This document shows positions 8,322 to 17,133 of a stretch of 64,000 bases of DNA, in pieces. Where the stretch lies: positions 62,001 to 126,000 of the forward strand of contig CCKK01000023.1 in assembly GCA_001048675.1 (NCBI GenBank), written 5' to 3'. The translations under genes were made by a program, and so were the position numbers. Under the pieces are notes generated by a model. It ran no database searches, was not told where the DNA came from, and saw only the letters and a program-made list of their open reading frames with translations. Each line of letters starts with the position of its first letter. The first letter of the stretch is position 1. This DNA comes from Vibrio diabolicus (lineage in GTDB: Bacteria; Pseudomonadota; Gammaproteobacteria; Enterobacterales; Vibrionaceae).

Positions 8322-8455
8322 TTTGTGTTTCCTAATTTTGCTGGCACTAACCCGAGCAATACCGGATCAGATTTGTATTTACTAAGGTGCGATTCGCTGA
8401 CACGTTAGGTGCAGGAATACGCACAAATTATGTTGAGTGTGGAATAGTTTGGAAA

Positions 8456-8755
8456 TTAAGCAAAATAAGGCGGGGCACGAGCTGCACCACGAATGTCTTC
8501 ACTATTAACAAGGCGCTGAAAGACATCATGGTATTGGATGCGCGTAAATGTTGGCGTCGATAGGGTCGGTTGAGCTTTGGCTATGCCGTGCTGAACCCCA
8601 GAAAATAGCTGGCAATGATGGTGTGTGTGGTGTTCGGGAGTCAGATCAACTTGATGAAGGATTACCGCAAAGTTCCAAGCGATCAGCAACGCGACACTGA
8701 AAAATAAAACAGTGCGATGCCAATGCTTCCGTATCTTTTGCTGGTGGTGGTACAT
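8456..8755 (-). CDS. DUF2607-like small His-rich membrane protein, first gene of the zinc operon
   Basis: Protein of 99 residues. The N terminus is basic (HHQQKIRKHWHR), followed by one hydrophobic segment at about 15-33 (VLFFSVALLIAWNFAVIL). A His cluster follows (HHTHHHCQ, about residues 43-50), giving a possible metal-binding site on the periplasmic face. It resembles the DUF2607 family of vibrios. Start ATG 8755 has GAGGAG at ideal distance. It lies about 20 bases from a perfect Zur palindrome and is separated from zrgA by 134 bases without an obvious terminator, so I read it as the operon's first gene. Function is inferred from location and histidines. Confidence 0.75.
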   Translation of the reverse strand: MYHHQQKIRKHWHRTVLFFSVALLIAWNFAVILHQVDLTPEHHTHHHCQLFSGVQHGIAKAQPTLSTPTFTRIQYHDVFQRLVNSEDIRGAARAPPYFA

Positions 8756-8774
8756 CTGAGCTCCTCTTACTGAC

Positions 8775-8789
8775 TGTTATAATATAACA
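8775..8789 (-). promoter_or_regulatory. Zur operator
   Basis: Perfect palindrome TGTTATA-A-TATAACA, identical in its core to the gammaproteobacterial Zur consensus (GTTATANTATAAC). It lies 20 bases upstream of the DUF2607 start, where it would overlap the promoter or transcription start of the zinc operon. Repression by Zur when zinc is plentiful follows from the consensus; it is not shown here. Confidence 0.88.
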
Positions 8790-8943
8790 CCCATAATGAG
8801 TAAAAGTTCACTCTTTTGTTGGCTAGTGGGAAAATTTACGTCAACACATGCGATGTCGCCGAATCTGAGACAGTCTCCTTGGTGGAATCACTGAGCGTTA
8901 AACTAGGGGCAACAGAAATCTCAAGCTTTAAGTTTGGTCGCAT

Positions 8944-8980
8944 GGCTCCTTATACTGCGTACTACGGATATTAAGGAGCC
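8944..8980. other. Imperfect hairpin between ytfJ and the zinc operon promoter
   Basis: GGCTCCTTA at 8944-8952 pairs with TAAGGAGCC at 8972-8980 across a 19-base loop. It is 12 bases past the ytfJ stop and may mark the end of that transcript, but there is no T run. The rest of 8790-8991 shows no gene. Confidence 0.4.
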
Positions 8981-8991
8981 AAGCAACGAGA

Positions 8992-9546
8992 CTAGATGTT
9001 CTGTTCAATTAGCTCGATCACCTTTGCAATTTCATCTTGCTCAAGTGCGCCTTCTTTTACAAACAGCACTTTGCCTGTTTTGTCTTGAACAATAATGGCA
9101 GAGCTTTCTTCTTTAAGATCCCAAGTGTTGGCGACTACGCCATTTTCATCCAGAACCATAGATGACCAAGGAAACTCTTTTTTGCTGTCTTGGGCTGAAG
9201 ATTTCACGAACGAACCTGTCCCCCAGATTGCATCATCTTGGTTAATGATCGTAGTTGTTTGGTAGCTTTCTTGCGGGAATTGCGCGGCGGTTATTGCTGA
9301 CATCAAAGGAGCGTTCATTTCTTTTGAACTGCTACGACCTGCGATTGCTTGAATAACACGAACCTTACCCTGCATATGCTGGGTTGCCCATGGTTGGTAT
9401 GCCACGCCCTCACCTTGCAAAACAATCTCGCCATAAGCCGCGACCTTGGCAGAAGGAACGGTCTCACCGACAGATAGGTTGTGTGCAAACGCAAAGCTTG
9501 GCGTTATAGCCAATAATAGTAGAGGTAGGAGAGTCTTAGTTTTCAT
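8992..9546 (-). CDS. ytfJ: YtfJ-family periplasmic thioredoxin-fold protein
   Basis: Exported 184-residue protein with a signal peptide at 1-21 (LLPLLLLAITPSFAFA). The family has a thioredoxin-like fold but no CxxC; none is present here. Recognisable segments are LSVGETVPSAKV near the mature N terminus, GKVRVIQAIAGRSSSKEMNAP and the C-terminal DKTGKVLFVKEG strand. The function is unknown in any organism. It is divergent from the ytfK homologue, as in E. coli, and opens the conserved ytf/tam block. Confidence 0.9.
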   Translation of the reverse strand: MKTKTLLPLLLLAITPSFAFAHNLSVGETVPSAKVAAYGEIVLQGEGVAYQPWATQHMQGKVRVIQAIAGRSSSKEMNAPLMSAITAAQFPQESYQTTTIINQDDAIWGTGSFVKSSAQDSKKEFPWSSMVLDENGVVANTWDLKEESSAIIVQDKTGKVLFVKEGALEQDEIAKVIELIEQNI

Positions 9547-9651
9547 ATTGTTATATTCCGTACGAGTTGGAAGTTTTCCAGTATATATCCAGATCTAGGA
9601 AATTTGTAGAACTGTTGATAACATTTATTTAACGTATGGGGTGGTGTAATA

Positions 9652-9679
9652 TTGCGTTATATTTAGAATTTGCTAAAAT
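9652..9679 (+). promoter_or_regulatory. Predicted sigma-70 promoter of the ytfK homologue
   Basis: TTGCGT at 9652-9657 and TAAAAT at 9674-9679 are separated by 16 bases, with TGC immediately before the -10 box (extended -10). It lies about 80 bases upstream of the start codon. Confidence 0.5.
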
Positions 9680-9760
9680 GAACCTCGTCGCAGATTGCGC
9701 ATCAAGATTGCAGAGGATAAATAAGCAATCCGTGTTTTCTCAAAGGAATTGAGGTGAGTT

Positions 9761-9961
9761 ATGCTACGTGAGTTTGCTGTATACCGACCATTACAAGTGG
9801 CACGTTTCGTTAAAACGTTGTTCAAAGGTCAATTCTTTATTGCTGGGGTTGGATGTTTTCAGTTCGACAATGGCAAAGTTTTGCTCCCTGACGTCAACGA
9901 TCAGAAAAGACTCACCATCTTTAAAGAAGTCAACCAAGTGATTGCTTCGTTGTCTGTTTAA
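9761..9961 (+). CDS. ytfK: DUF1107 protein, YtfK homologue
   Basis: A 66-residue protein that aligns by eye with E. coli YtfK along its whole length: YRPLQVARFVKTLFKG, then GVGCFQFDNGKVLLPDV and a C-terminal EVNQVIASL helix. In E. coli YtfK binds SpoT and promotes (p)ppGpp accumulation during phosphate or fatty-acid starvation; transferring that role to Vibrio is inference. The ATG has GAGGTGAGTT upstream. The adjacent genes (ytfJ divergent, msrA convergent) match the E. coli neighbourhood. Confidence 0.88.
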   Translation: MLREFAVYRPLQVARFVKTLFKGQFFIAGVGCFQFDNGKVLLPDVNDQKRLTIFKEVNQVIASLSV

Positions 9962-9995
9962 GAGCCCGTTGGCTTGAATTTAGTTTTCGATTTCA

Positions 9996-10026
9996 AAAAA
10001 GAGCGACCTATTCGGTCGCTCTTTTT
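9996..10026. terminator. Bidirectional terminator between ytfK and msrA
   Basis: AAAAAGAGCGACC pairs with GGTCGCTCTTTTT around a five-base loop (TATTC), giving A and T runs on both sides. It serves the convergent ytfK and msrA genes. Confidence 0.9.
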
Positions 10027-10047
10027 GGTTTCAGTTAGTCGTAGGAA

Positions 10048-10686
10048 CTAACTTTGTAAGCTGGGTGGAAAGCAAACACCTGTGCCACCGATACCGCAGT
10101 AACCGTCAGGGTTTTTAGCCAGGTATTGCTGGTGGTAAGTTTCGGCAAAATAATACGGGCCCGCTGGCTGTATCTCAGTGGTGATATTCGCGCGTAGTTC
10201 CTCTTGCAGTGCTTGTTGATACAAGAGCTTCGATTTTTCTGCGCTCTCTTGCTGCTTCGCGGAATAAGTGTAAATAGCCGAACGGTATTGTGTGCCCAAA
10301 TCGTTACCTTGACGCATCCCCTGGGTTGGGTCATGTTTCTCCCAAAAAACGGCCAGTAGTTTTTCTAAGGAAATCACGCGTTCATCGAAGACGACTCGTA
10401 CTACCTCTGTATGGCCTGTTTTACCCGTACACACCTCTTCATAAGTAGGATTGGGTGTATATCCACCGGCGTAGCCAACCGAAGTGGAGATAACCCCATC
10501 CAGTTGCCAAAATACGCGCTCAGCACCCCAAAAGCAGCCCATTCCCAGCAGAATTTGTTGTTGATGCGGCTCCAATGGTGCCTTTAAGTTAGATTTATTT
10601 ACAAAATGATGATCTTCAACCTGCATCGGTTGAGCTCTACCTGGCAAGGCATCTTCTATACTGATCAATGTTTGTTTGTTGAGCAT
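10048..10686 (-). CDS. msrA: Peptide-methionine (S)-S-oxide reductase
   Basis: Cytoplasmic repair enzyme reducing methionine-S-sulfoxide in proteins with thioredoxin as donor. The catalytic cysteine is Cys51 in GMGCFWGAERVF. Further family motifs are SVGYAGGYTPNPTYEEVC, GHTEVVRVVFDE and YRSAIY. The C-terminal resolving cysteines are in GYCGIGGTGVCFPP. The length of 212 residues matches the E. coli form with its N-terminal extension. It is divergent from tamA, as in E. coli. Confidence 0.96.
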   Translation of the reverse strand: MLNKQTLISIEDALPGRAQPMQVEDHHFVNKSNLKAPLEPHQQQILLGMGCFWGAERVFWQLDGVISTSVGYAGGYTPNPTYEEVCTGKTGHTEVVRVVFDERVISLEKLLAVFWEKHDPTQGMRQGNDLGTQYRSAIYTYSAKQQESAEKSKLLYQQALQEELRANITTEIQPAGPYYFAETYHQQYLAKNPDGYCGIGGTGVCFPPSLQS

Positions 10687-10853
10687 GGTATTTGTCCTTC
10701 AATACGTGTCTTAAATTTGCGAACTTTTTCATTTCGTCTGTATCTGATGCTGTGATGACATAGACCGCGTTAAACCTATTAATATTACAGACTTAGACTT
10801 TAATTGGCGTTATCATTATTTACGTTTACTTAACCTCATTCAGCCAAAAAAGC

Positions 10854-12566
10854 ATGATAAAAAAAGCTCTCCTCACCATTGTTGGCCTGTTTGCCTTTTC
10901 TCATGGTGCCTATGCCGATGTTTCTTTGACTTTAAAAGGCATCGATGGCGCTTTAGAAGAGAATGTCAGTGCGTACCTGTCGTCCATTCCAGCGAAGGAC
11001 TACTCCACTTCTCTGCGCTTTCAAGCGAGATTAGATCAAAGTATCACTGAAGCTCTCAATGCGCTTGGGTATTATCATGCAAAAATTTCATACTCTATTC
11101 CGGAAGGGAATGATGAGTTGATCGTCAGCATCAAGCCGGGTTTACCTGTGAAAGTGAAAGTCATGGATGTAGTGATCACAGGTGAAGCAAAAGACGATGA
11201 AGAGTTCGCCAAACTTATTGAACGTTCACCGCTTAAAGTCGGCAAAGTATTGAATCAAGGTGAATACGATAGCCTGAAATCGGGTATTCGTAACTTGGCG
11301 TTGCAGCGTGGTTATTTCAATGGTGATTACAAGCTCAGCAAACTTGAAGTGATTCCTGGCTTCAATGAAGCGAATGTGCGTTTGCATTATGACAGTGGTA
11401 TTCGTTATCACTTTGGTCCGATTAACATTACCGGCAGTCAGATTTGGGAAAACCGTGTTGAATCAATGCGACCTTTTGAAATTGGTGAACCTTACTTGGT
11501 TTCGCAAGTGGGGGAGTACAACCAAAATCTGTCTAATACAGATTGGTTTTCATCGGTTTTTGTGGAGCCTGATTTAAGTAAATTGGATGAGGGACGCGAA
11601 TTGCCAATTAAGGTCTCGCTCGCGCCAGCGTCAAAAAACCAAATAGAAACCGGTCTTGGTTACTCGACCGATACTGGTGTGCGTGGCACGTTAAAATGGA
11701 AAAAACCATGGGTTAGTTCACGTGGCCACAGCTTTAATACGGCGTTATCACTATCAAAGCCAGAGCAGACGATCACGGCAGGCTACAAAATCCCGCTTGA
11801 TGATGTATTGCGTGAATACTACCAACTGCAATTTGGTTTAAAACACCTTGATAACCGAGATACGGAGAGTTTGGAATCCAACCTGGCAGTTGAACGACAT
11901 TGGCTAACCGATGGCGGCTGGCATAAAACCATTTATGTTCGTCACTTGTACGAAAACTTCTCTCAAGGTCTGCAAGATGATGGGGTGCAATTTGTGTTAC
12001 CCGGAGCCACTTTTTCACGAACTCGTGTCCGTGGTGGCAACATGCCAATGTGGGGAGATAAGCAAAGTGTAACGATCGAATATGGTGATCCTGCTTTGCT
12101 GTCAGAAACGCGAGTATTGCGCCTATTAGGGCGATCATCTTGGATCCGCGGGATCGGTGATAATCATCGTGGTTTGTTCCGCTTAGAAGGTGGTGCGAAC
12201 ATCACTGACGAATTTGAAAAGCTTTCACCTTCCCTGCGTTTCTTCGCTGGTGGTGATAACAACATTCGTGGTTATGGATATGAGTCTATTTCACCTGTGG
12301 ATGAAAGTGGCGCCTTGACGGGTGGTAAATACATCGTCAGCAGCACATTAGAGTATCAATATCGCGTGTATGGAAACTGGTGGGCAGCCACCTTCTACGA
12401 TATTGGTGATGCATTTAACGAAACACCTGAATGGAAATCGGGTGCTGGTGTGGGTATCCGTTGGGCGTCTCCGGTTGGACCGGTTAGCTTTGATTTTGCG
12501 TGGGGACTGGATGAAAAACCAGAAAGAGAGTTCCGCATCCACTTCTCATTGGGGCCTGAGTTATGA
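10854..12566 (+). CDS. tamA: Outer-membrane translocation and assembly factor TamA
   Basis: Omp85-family outer-membrane protein of 570 residues. The signal peptide is 1-21 (LLTIVGLFAFSHGAYA). Three POTRA domains occupy roughly 22-265 and the 16-strand barrel the rest, including the conserved FFAGGDNNIRGYGYESISP motif near residue 465 and the terminal strand FRIHFSLGPEL ending in a hydrophobic residue pattern. With TamB it supports outer-membrane protein insertion and phospholipid transport. It is translationally coupled to tamB (ATGA overlap). Confidence 0.96.
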   Translation: MIKKALLTIVGLFAFSHGAYADVSLTLKGIDGALEENVSAYLSSIPAKDYSTSLRFQARLDQSITEALNALGYYHAKISYSIPEGNDELIVSIKPGLPVKVKVMDVVITGEAKDDEEFAKLIERSPLKVGKVLNQGEYDSLKSGIRNLALQRGYFNGDYKLSKLEVIPGFNEANVRLHYDSGIRYHFGPINITGSQIWENRVESMRPFEIGEPYLVSQVGEYNQNLSNTDWFSSVFVEPDLSKLDEGRELPIKVSLAPASKNQIETGLGYSTDTGVRGTLKWKKPWVSSRGHSFNTALSLSKPEQTITAGYKIPLDDVLREYYQLQFGLKHLDNRDTESLESNLAVERHWLTDGGWHKTIYVRHLYENFSQGLQDDGVQFVLPGATFSRTRVRGGNMPMWGDKQSVTIEYGDPALLSETRVLRLLGRSSWIRGIGDNHRGLFRLEGGANITDEFEKLSPSLRFFAGGDNNIRGYGYESISPVDESGALTGGKYIVSSTLEYQYRVYGNWWAATFYDIGDAFNETPEWKSGAGVGIRWASPVGPVSFDFAWGLDEKPEREFRIHFSLGPEL

Positions 12567-15500
12567 TCAAAATGATGTTTAAGTGGACCAAATGGCTGTC
12601 GCTAAGTTTGATTGGTCTATTGCTGTTGCTCATCATTTTTGTTGCGACAGTGCTATTTACTCACCCTGGTCTTAAGCTCGCGTTGTGGGGAGCAGAAAAG
12701 GCTTTACCGCAACTACAGATAGAGAAAGTTCAGGGTTCATTATTTCCTCGTTTTGAGCTACAGAACGTCAGTTTTGTCGACGAATCTTTGAACATCGACG
12801 CAAAAGTCGATCGTTTAGCGTTAGCGGTTAACTTCCGTTGTTTCTTTGATCCTAAAGTCTGTGTCGATGAGCTAACCCTGCAAGGTGTTAACTTTCAGAT
12901 GCCAGAGCTCCCTCCGGCAGGCGAAGAGCCAGAGGAGACACCGCCATTACGTACAGTCAGTACACCAGTCCCTATTTTTGTTAATAAGGTCAGTTTTGAT
13001 GACATTAACTTAAACATTTTGGGCAACCAAATTGACTGGCAAGATTTCTCTACCGGGCTTTCTATGCAAGGCGACCGTTTAGTGATTGCGCCGACGGCAT
13101 TAAAAGACATCAATGTTGCACTGGCTCCAAGTGAAGCTGAACCTGAAGCGGCCACAGACGAGCCGAAAGACGCTGACGATCCGCCGCAAGATATTGTGTT
13201 ACCTGAGGTGTGGATTCCACTCACTGTGGAAGCAAGACGCCTCGATATTCATAACTTCAAGCTTGCAGGTGAGAAGCCGGTGATCGTTCACCACCTTGGT
13301 GCTGTAGCGAAAGCGGGGGGCGACCGTGTTGATGTGAAAACATTAGAGCTCGATATGCCTGAAGTGGAAGGTAAGTTAAGCACGCAAGTAACGCTTTCTG
13401 CCGACTATCCTCTCAAAGCTCAGCTCGATGCGCTGGTGAAGCAAGCGGATGCGAAGGGACAAAAGCTGTCGCTGTCAGCTGCTGGTTCGGTGGGAGACCT
13501 TTCTCTCACTGCGACCTTATCTGAACTAGTCGAAGCGGAGATCAAAGGTGAACTTCAGCCCCTGAAAGCGCAGTTACCCTTTGATGTTGCAATCAAAAAT
13601 GTGCAAGCGCAATGGCCGTTAATCGGTCAAAGTGATTATCAAGTATCGGTACCAAGTTTATCTGCAAAAGGTTCCCTGGACGGATACACCGTGGCACTAG
13701 AAACACAAGCTTCGGGTAAAGATATTCCTGCTGTAGATGTTGCACTAAACGGCAAAGGCACATTAGAGCAAATCGATCTTGAAAGCCTGGTAGTCAAAAC
13801 ATTGGGCGGTGAGTTATCCGGTCAGGTGATGGCGAATTGGGCTGCGCCAATCAACTGGCAAGCTGACCTTAATTTGCAACATATTCAACCAGGGCTTCAA
13901 TGGGAAGAGGCGGAAGGCGATATCAGTGGCAGCCTCTCGACTTCAGGTTCTTTAACAGAACAAGGCGGTTGGCAAGTCAGTTTACCTAAGTTAGATATCG
14001 ATGGCATCTTACGCGGTTACCCGCTGAATGTGGAAGGCCAACTGGAAGCGTCTGATAAGAATGGCAAAGGTGAAGACATTCAGCTTACCACGCAAGGTTT
14101 AGCGCTTTCTCATGGCCCTAACCAATTGAGTGCCAAGGGTAAGATTGATAAGCAGATATTAATGGATGTTGAGGTTAACTTCCCCGATTTTGCGAAAAGT
14201 GTTCCCGATCTAGCGGGTAAGATGCAAGGCAACGTGGCGCTGCGTGGTAGCTTGAAAGAGCCTGACATCAAATTAGACCTAGCGCTAAATCAAGTGAACT
14301 GGCAGCAGCAAGCGAACGTCGAAAACATAACTTTGAAGGGGGATGTGACGCCTCTGCCAGCACCGAAAGCGAACTTAAGCCTCATTGCGAACAACATTAC
14401 CTACGACGACATTAAAGTTGATAGTGCAGACCTTGAAGTTTCTGGGGATGAAAAACTGCACCAACTGACGCTAGATGTGGTGTCTGACATTGTATCAACC
14501 AGCTTAGAAATTGAAGGCTCATTCATACAGAAGCCGCAAATGATCTGGGATGGTGCATTGCGTCGTCTTACTTTGAGCACGCCGCAGGGACCTTGGACGT
14601 TGCAGAAATCGACGGCGGTTAAAGTCAACATTGATAAACAAATCGCTGATGTTCAAGCACATTGTTGGCTGCAAGCCAATTCGAGTGTTTGTTTGACCGA
14701 AGATATTAGTGTTGGTCAAAGTGGCGAAGCCAAGTTAGCTGTGAACGACTTTGACTTTGAACAAATCAAGCAGTTCCTGCCGCCAGAGACGAAATTACAA
14801 GGGTCGGTCAACGCGCAAGCGACAGCAAAATGGGCACCAGAGATGAAGCCGGAAGTCACGGTGAACGTTGATATGCCTAAAGGTCAAGTAGAGCAAGCAC
14901 TAGAGCAGACGATAACTCTTGGTTGGGAAAGCTTTAGCTTTAAAGCGGCGCTGGCAAAAGACAAGTTAGATGCTGAGTGGTTATTTGATGTGAGAGACAA
15001 CGGTGACTTATCAGGTCAGGTTTCTTTGGTCGATGTAACGTCTGAGCAGCCTGAGATTGACGGTAAGGTCTCGCTATCGACATTCCATCTGGATTTCTTA
15101 GCGCCGTTGATAGGTGAGTACAGCCTATTCAAAGCGAACATGAATACTGATTTGGCGATATCTGGTGATGTTATGCACCCTAAAGTCAACGGTCAGTTCT
15201 TGATTGATCAAATGAAGCTACAAGGTGAAGTCACGCCGATAGACATTAACTCCGGTCAGGTCGCGATCAACTTTAAAGGTCACCAAGCGGATCTTGATGC
15301 GGGCATCATGACGCCAGATGGTGAGTTGGAAGTGACCGGTGAGGCCGATTGGCAGGAACTACAAAATTGGCATACCAAAGCGCGCGTATTTGCGAAAGAG
15401 CTTCAGGTGGATCTTCCACCAATGGTAAAAATTAAAGTTGAGCCGGACATGACCATTGATGTCACACCACAGCTTGCTAAGGTCGAAGGTAATATTAATC

Positions 15501-16327
15501 TGCCTTGGGGACGAGTTGTGGTTGAAGAGCTGCCACCAAGTGCGGTTGGTGTTTCAAGCGACACCGTGATTTTGGACCAGAACTTACAGCCTGTGAGTGA
15601 TATTGAGCCAATGCCATTTGATGTTGAAACGGATATCAACATTAAGATCGGTGATGACTTTCAACTGGCCGCCTTTGGCTTGAAAGGTGGTCTGAAAGGT
15701 AACCTCAATGTGACACAGAAAGATAAAGGTCCGTTCATCGTTGGTGAGGTTAATATCGTCGACGGTTCTTACCGCTCTTTTGGTCAGGATTTGGTGATTG
15801 AAGAAGGTAAGATCTTAATGAATGGCCCGGCAGATCAGCCGTACGTTTCTATTAAGGCGATTCGAAATCCAGATAATACCCAAGATGACGTGATTGCTGG
15901 TGTGCGTGTAACAGGACCAGCATCGGATCCAAATGTGGAGATATTCTCTGAGCCAGCGATGCCTCAAGCGAATGCGCTCTCTTACCTACTTCGCGGTCAA
16001 GACATTGATGGCGAAGCGGGAGGCAATGCTATGACGACCACGTTGATCGGCCTAAGTTTGGCAAAGAGTGGACGCGTGGTTGGTGAAATCGGCGAAGCCT
16101 TTGGGGTTCAAGATTTACAATTGGATACGGCGGGTTCGGGCGATGATTCTCAAGTGACCGTCAGTGGTTACATTCTGCCGGGATTACAGGTGAAATACGG
16201 CGTCGGCATCTTTAACTCACTAGGCGAGTTCACCGTGCGTTATCGATTGATGCAAGATCTGTATTTAGAGGCGGTTTCTGGTGTAGATAGTGCGGTTGAC
16301 CTACTCTATCAATTTGAGTTTGATTAG
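12563..16327 (+). CDS. tamB: Translocation and assembly module protein TamB
   Basis: Large AsmA/TamB-type protein of 1254 residues. One N-terminal signal-anchor helix (about 13-35, LSLIGLLLLLIIFVATVLF) precedes a long periplasmic beta-taco built of repeating hydrophobic strands. The conserved C-terminal DUF490 region includes GPFIVGEVNIVDGSYRSFGQ and GKILMNGPADQPYVSIKAIR, and the protein ends in an aromatic residue pair (YQFEFD) facing TamA. An acidic, proline-rich insert lies around residues 190-215. The start overlaps the tamA stop by four bases. It bridges the inner membrane and TamA for lipid and OMP trafficking. Confidence 0.96.
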   Translation: MIKMMFKWTKWLSLSLIGLLLLLIIFVATVLFTHPGLKLALWGAEKALPQLQIEKVQGSLFPRFELQNVSFVDESLNIDAKVDRLALAVNFRCFFDPKVCVDELTLQGVNFQMPELPPAGEEPEETPPLRTVSTPVPIFVNKVSFDDINLNILGNQIDWQDFSTGLSMQGDRLVIAPTALKDINVALAPSEAEPEAATDEPKDADDPPQDIVLPEVWIPLTVEARRLDIHNFKLAGEKPVIVHHLGAVAKAGGDRVDVKTLELDMPEVEGKLSTQVTLSADYPLKAQLDALVKQADAKGQKLSLSAAGSVGDLSLTATLSELVEAEIKGELQPLKAQLPFDVAIKNVQAQWPLIGQSDYQVSVPSLSAKGSLDGYTVALETQASGKDIPAVDVALNGKGTLEQIDLESLVVKTLGGELSGQVMANWAAPINWQADLNLQHIQPGLQWEEAEGDISGSLSTSGSLTEQGGWQVSLPKLDIDGILRGYPLNVEGQLEASDKNGKGEDIQLTTQGLALSHGPNQLSAKGKIDKQILMDVEVNFPDFAKSVPDLAGKMQGNVALRGSLKEPDIKLDLALNQVNWQQQANVENITLKGDVTPLPAPKANLSLIANNITYDDIKVDSADLEVSGDEKLHQLTLDVVSDIVSTSLEIEGSFIQKPQMIWDGALRRLTLSTPQGPWTLQKSTAVKVNIDKQIADVQAHCWLQANSSVCLTEDISVGQSGEAKLAVNDFDFEQIKQFLPPETKLQGSVNAQATAKWAPEMKPEVTVNVDMPKGQVEQALEQTITLGWESFSFKAALAKDKLDAEWLFDVRDNGDLSGQVSLVDVTSEQPEIDGKVSLSTFHLDFLAPLIGEYSLFKANMNTDLAISGDVMHPKVNGQFLIDQMKLQGEVTPIDINSGQVAINFKGHQADLDAGIMTPDGELEVTGEADWQELQNWHTKARVFAKELQVDLPPMVKIKVEPDMTIDVTPQLAKVEGNINLPWGRVVVEELPPSAVGVSSDTVILDQNLQPVSDIEPMPFDVETDINIKIGDDFQLAAFGLKGGLKGNLNVTQKDKGPFIVGEVNIVDGSYRSFGQDLVIEEGKILMNGPADQPYVSIKAIRNPDNTQDDVIAGVRVTGPASDPNVEIFSEPAMPQANALSYLLRGQDIDGEAGGNAMTTTLIGLSLAKSGRVVGEIGEAFGVQDLQLDTAGSGDDSQVTVSGYILPGLQVKYGVGIFNSLGEFTVRYRLMQDLYLEAVSGVDSAVDLLYQFEFD

Positions 16328-16372
16328 AGCTTGTTCGCCAGCGTACATAAAGTTCATGACTAAGGAGTGGTT

Positions 16373-16721
16373 ATGCAGCATTTTAGTTTTTGTATATGGG
16401 ACCTTGCGTAAAGGAGAGTGTAATCATCACTTTCTGAGCTCGGCCCAGTTTCTTGGTCAGCATGAAACGGACGCTCAGTTCGCACTGTATGACTTAGGTC
16501 CTTATCCCGCGTTGTCTGTTGGGCAGCGCTCGATACAAGGTGAAGTGTATCTGATTGATGATGAAACCTTATCCGAGCTAGATAAGTTGGAAGATGTGCC
16601 AGTAGAGTATCGTCGAGAGAGCATCGTCACGCCGTTTGGCCAAGCTTGGATCTACTTGTATCAAGATACTGAACAACTGACCGAAGAAATCGCTTCCGGA
16701 GATTGGTGTCAAAAGGTGTGA
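16373..16721 (+). CDS. ytfP: YtfP-type gamma-glutamylcyclotransferase-fold protein, +1 frameshift after start
   Basis: Small GGCT/AIG2-fold protein; E. coli YtfP is about 113 residues. The best start is ATG 16373, preceded by TAAGGAG at normal spacing. Read from it, the frame is lost within four codons. Removing one T from the T4 run at 16382-16385 gives MQHLVFVYGTLRKG, the canonical N terminus (YGTLRKG is the substrate-binding loop), and a 115-residue protein ending at 16721. As the sequence stands, the in-frame ATG is at 16356, without a ribosome binding site and with a non-family N terminus. It follows tamB as in E. coli. Function is unproven. Confidence 0.8.
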
Positions 16722-16767
16722 GCTATACTGACATTATCAATAGCGACGAGCTGGTCACTAAGGAGTC

Positions 16768-17133
16768 ATGATGAAGGTATTCGTAATTGGAGCAATGGCG
16801 TTGATTCTTGCTGCATGCGCGCAAACAACCCTGCCGACCTCGAGTAATGCTACCGACTGGCAAGCGTTTGGTAAGCAGTCTGCCTTAGATGGATTAAGAG
16901 TTTTATCTGAAGATCGTATCGCTGCACTGGATGGTACTAATCATGCTACGCCTGAACTGATCATGGCCTATCAAACGGGTTATCAGCAAGGGAAGCAAGA
17001 GTATTGTGAACAAAGCGCGTATATGCTTGGTGTTATCGGGCGTCCGTATTTTGGTATTTGTGATGACCTAGACCCTTTCTTTCAGCATGACTATGACGCT
17101 GGCCGAATGTCTTCTGCAGGCGCGCCTATCTAG
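16768..17133 (+). CDS. DUF2799 lipoprotein
   Basis: Predicted lipoprotein of 121 residues: signal peptide with the lipobox LAAC and Cys17 as lipid attachment site when counted from the first ATG. The rest shows the DUF2799 pattern: DWQAFGKQSALDG, then AYQTGYQQGKQEYC and a closing HDYDAGR. AAGGAGTC precedes two adjacent ATGs; the second (16771) has better spacing. Role is unknown; it should be anchored to the inner leaflet of the outer membrane because residue +2 is Ala, not Asp. It lies between ytfP and ppa. Confidence 0.8.
   Translation: MMKVFVIGAMALILAACAQTTLPTSSNATDWQAFGKQSALDGLRVLSEDRIAALDGTNHATPELIMAYQTGYQQGKQEYCEQSAYMLGVIGRPYFGICDDLDPFFQHDYDAGRMSSAGAPI

Noticed and set aside
12895..13224. 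Minus-strand frame of 109 codons inside tamB
   Set aside because: It is antisense to the acidic, proline-rich insert of TamB; composition is Ser/Gly-rich and there are no start signals.
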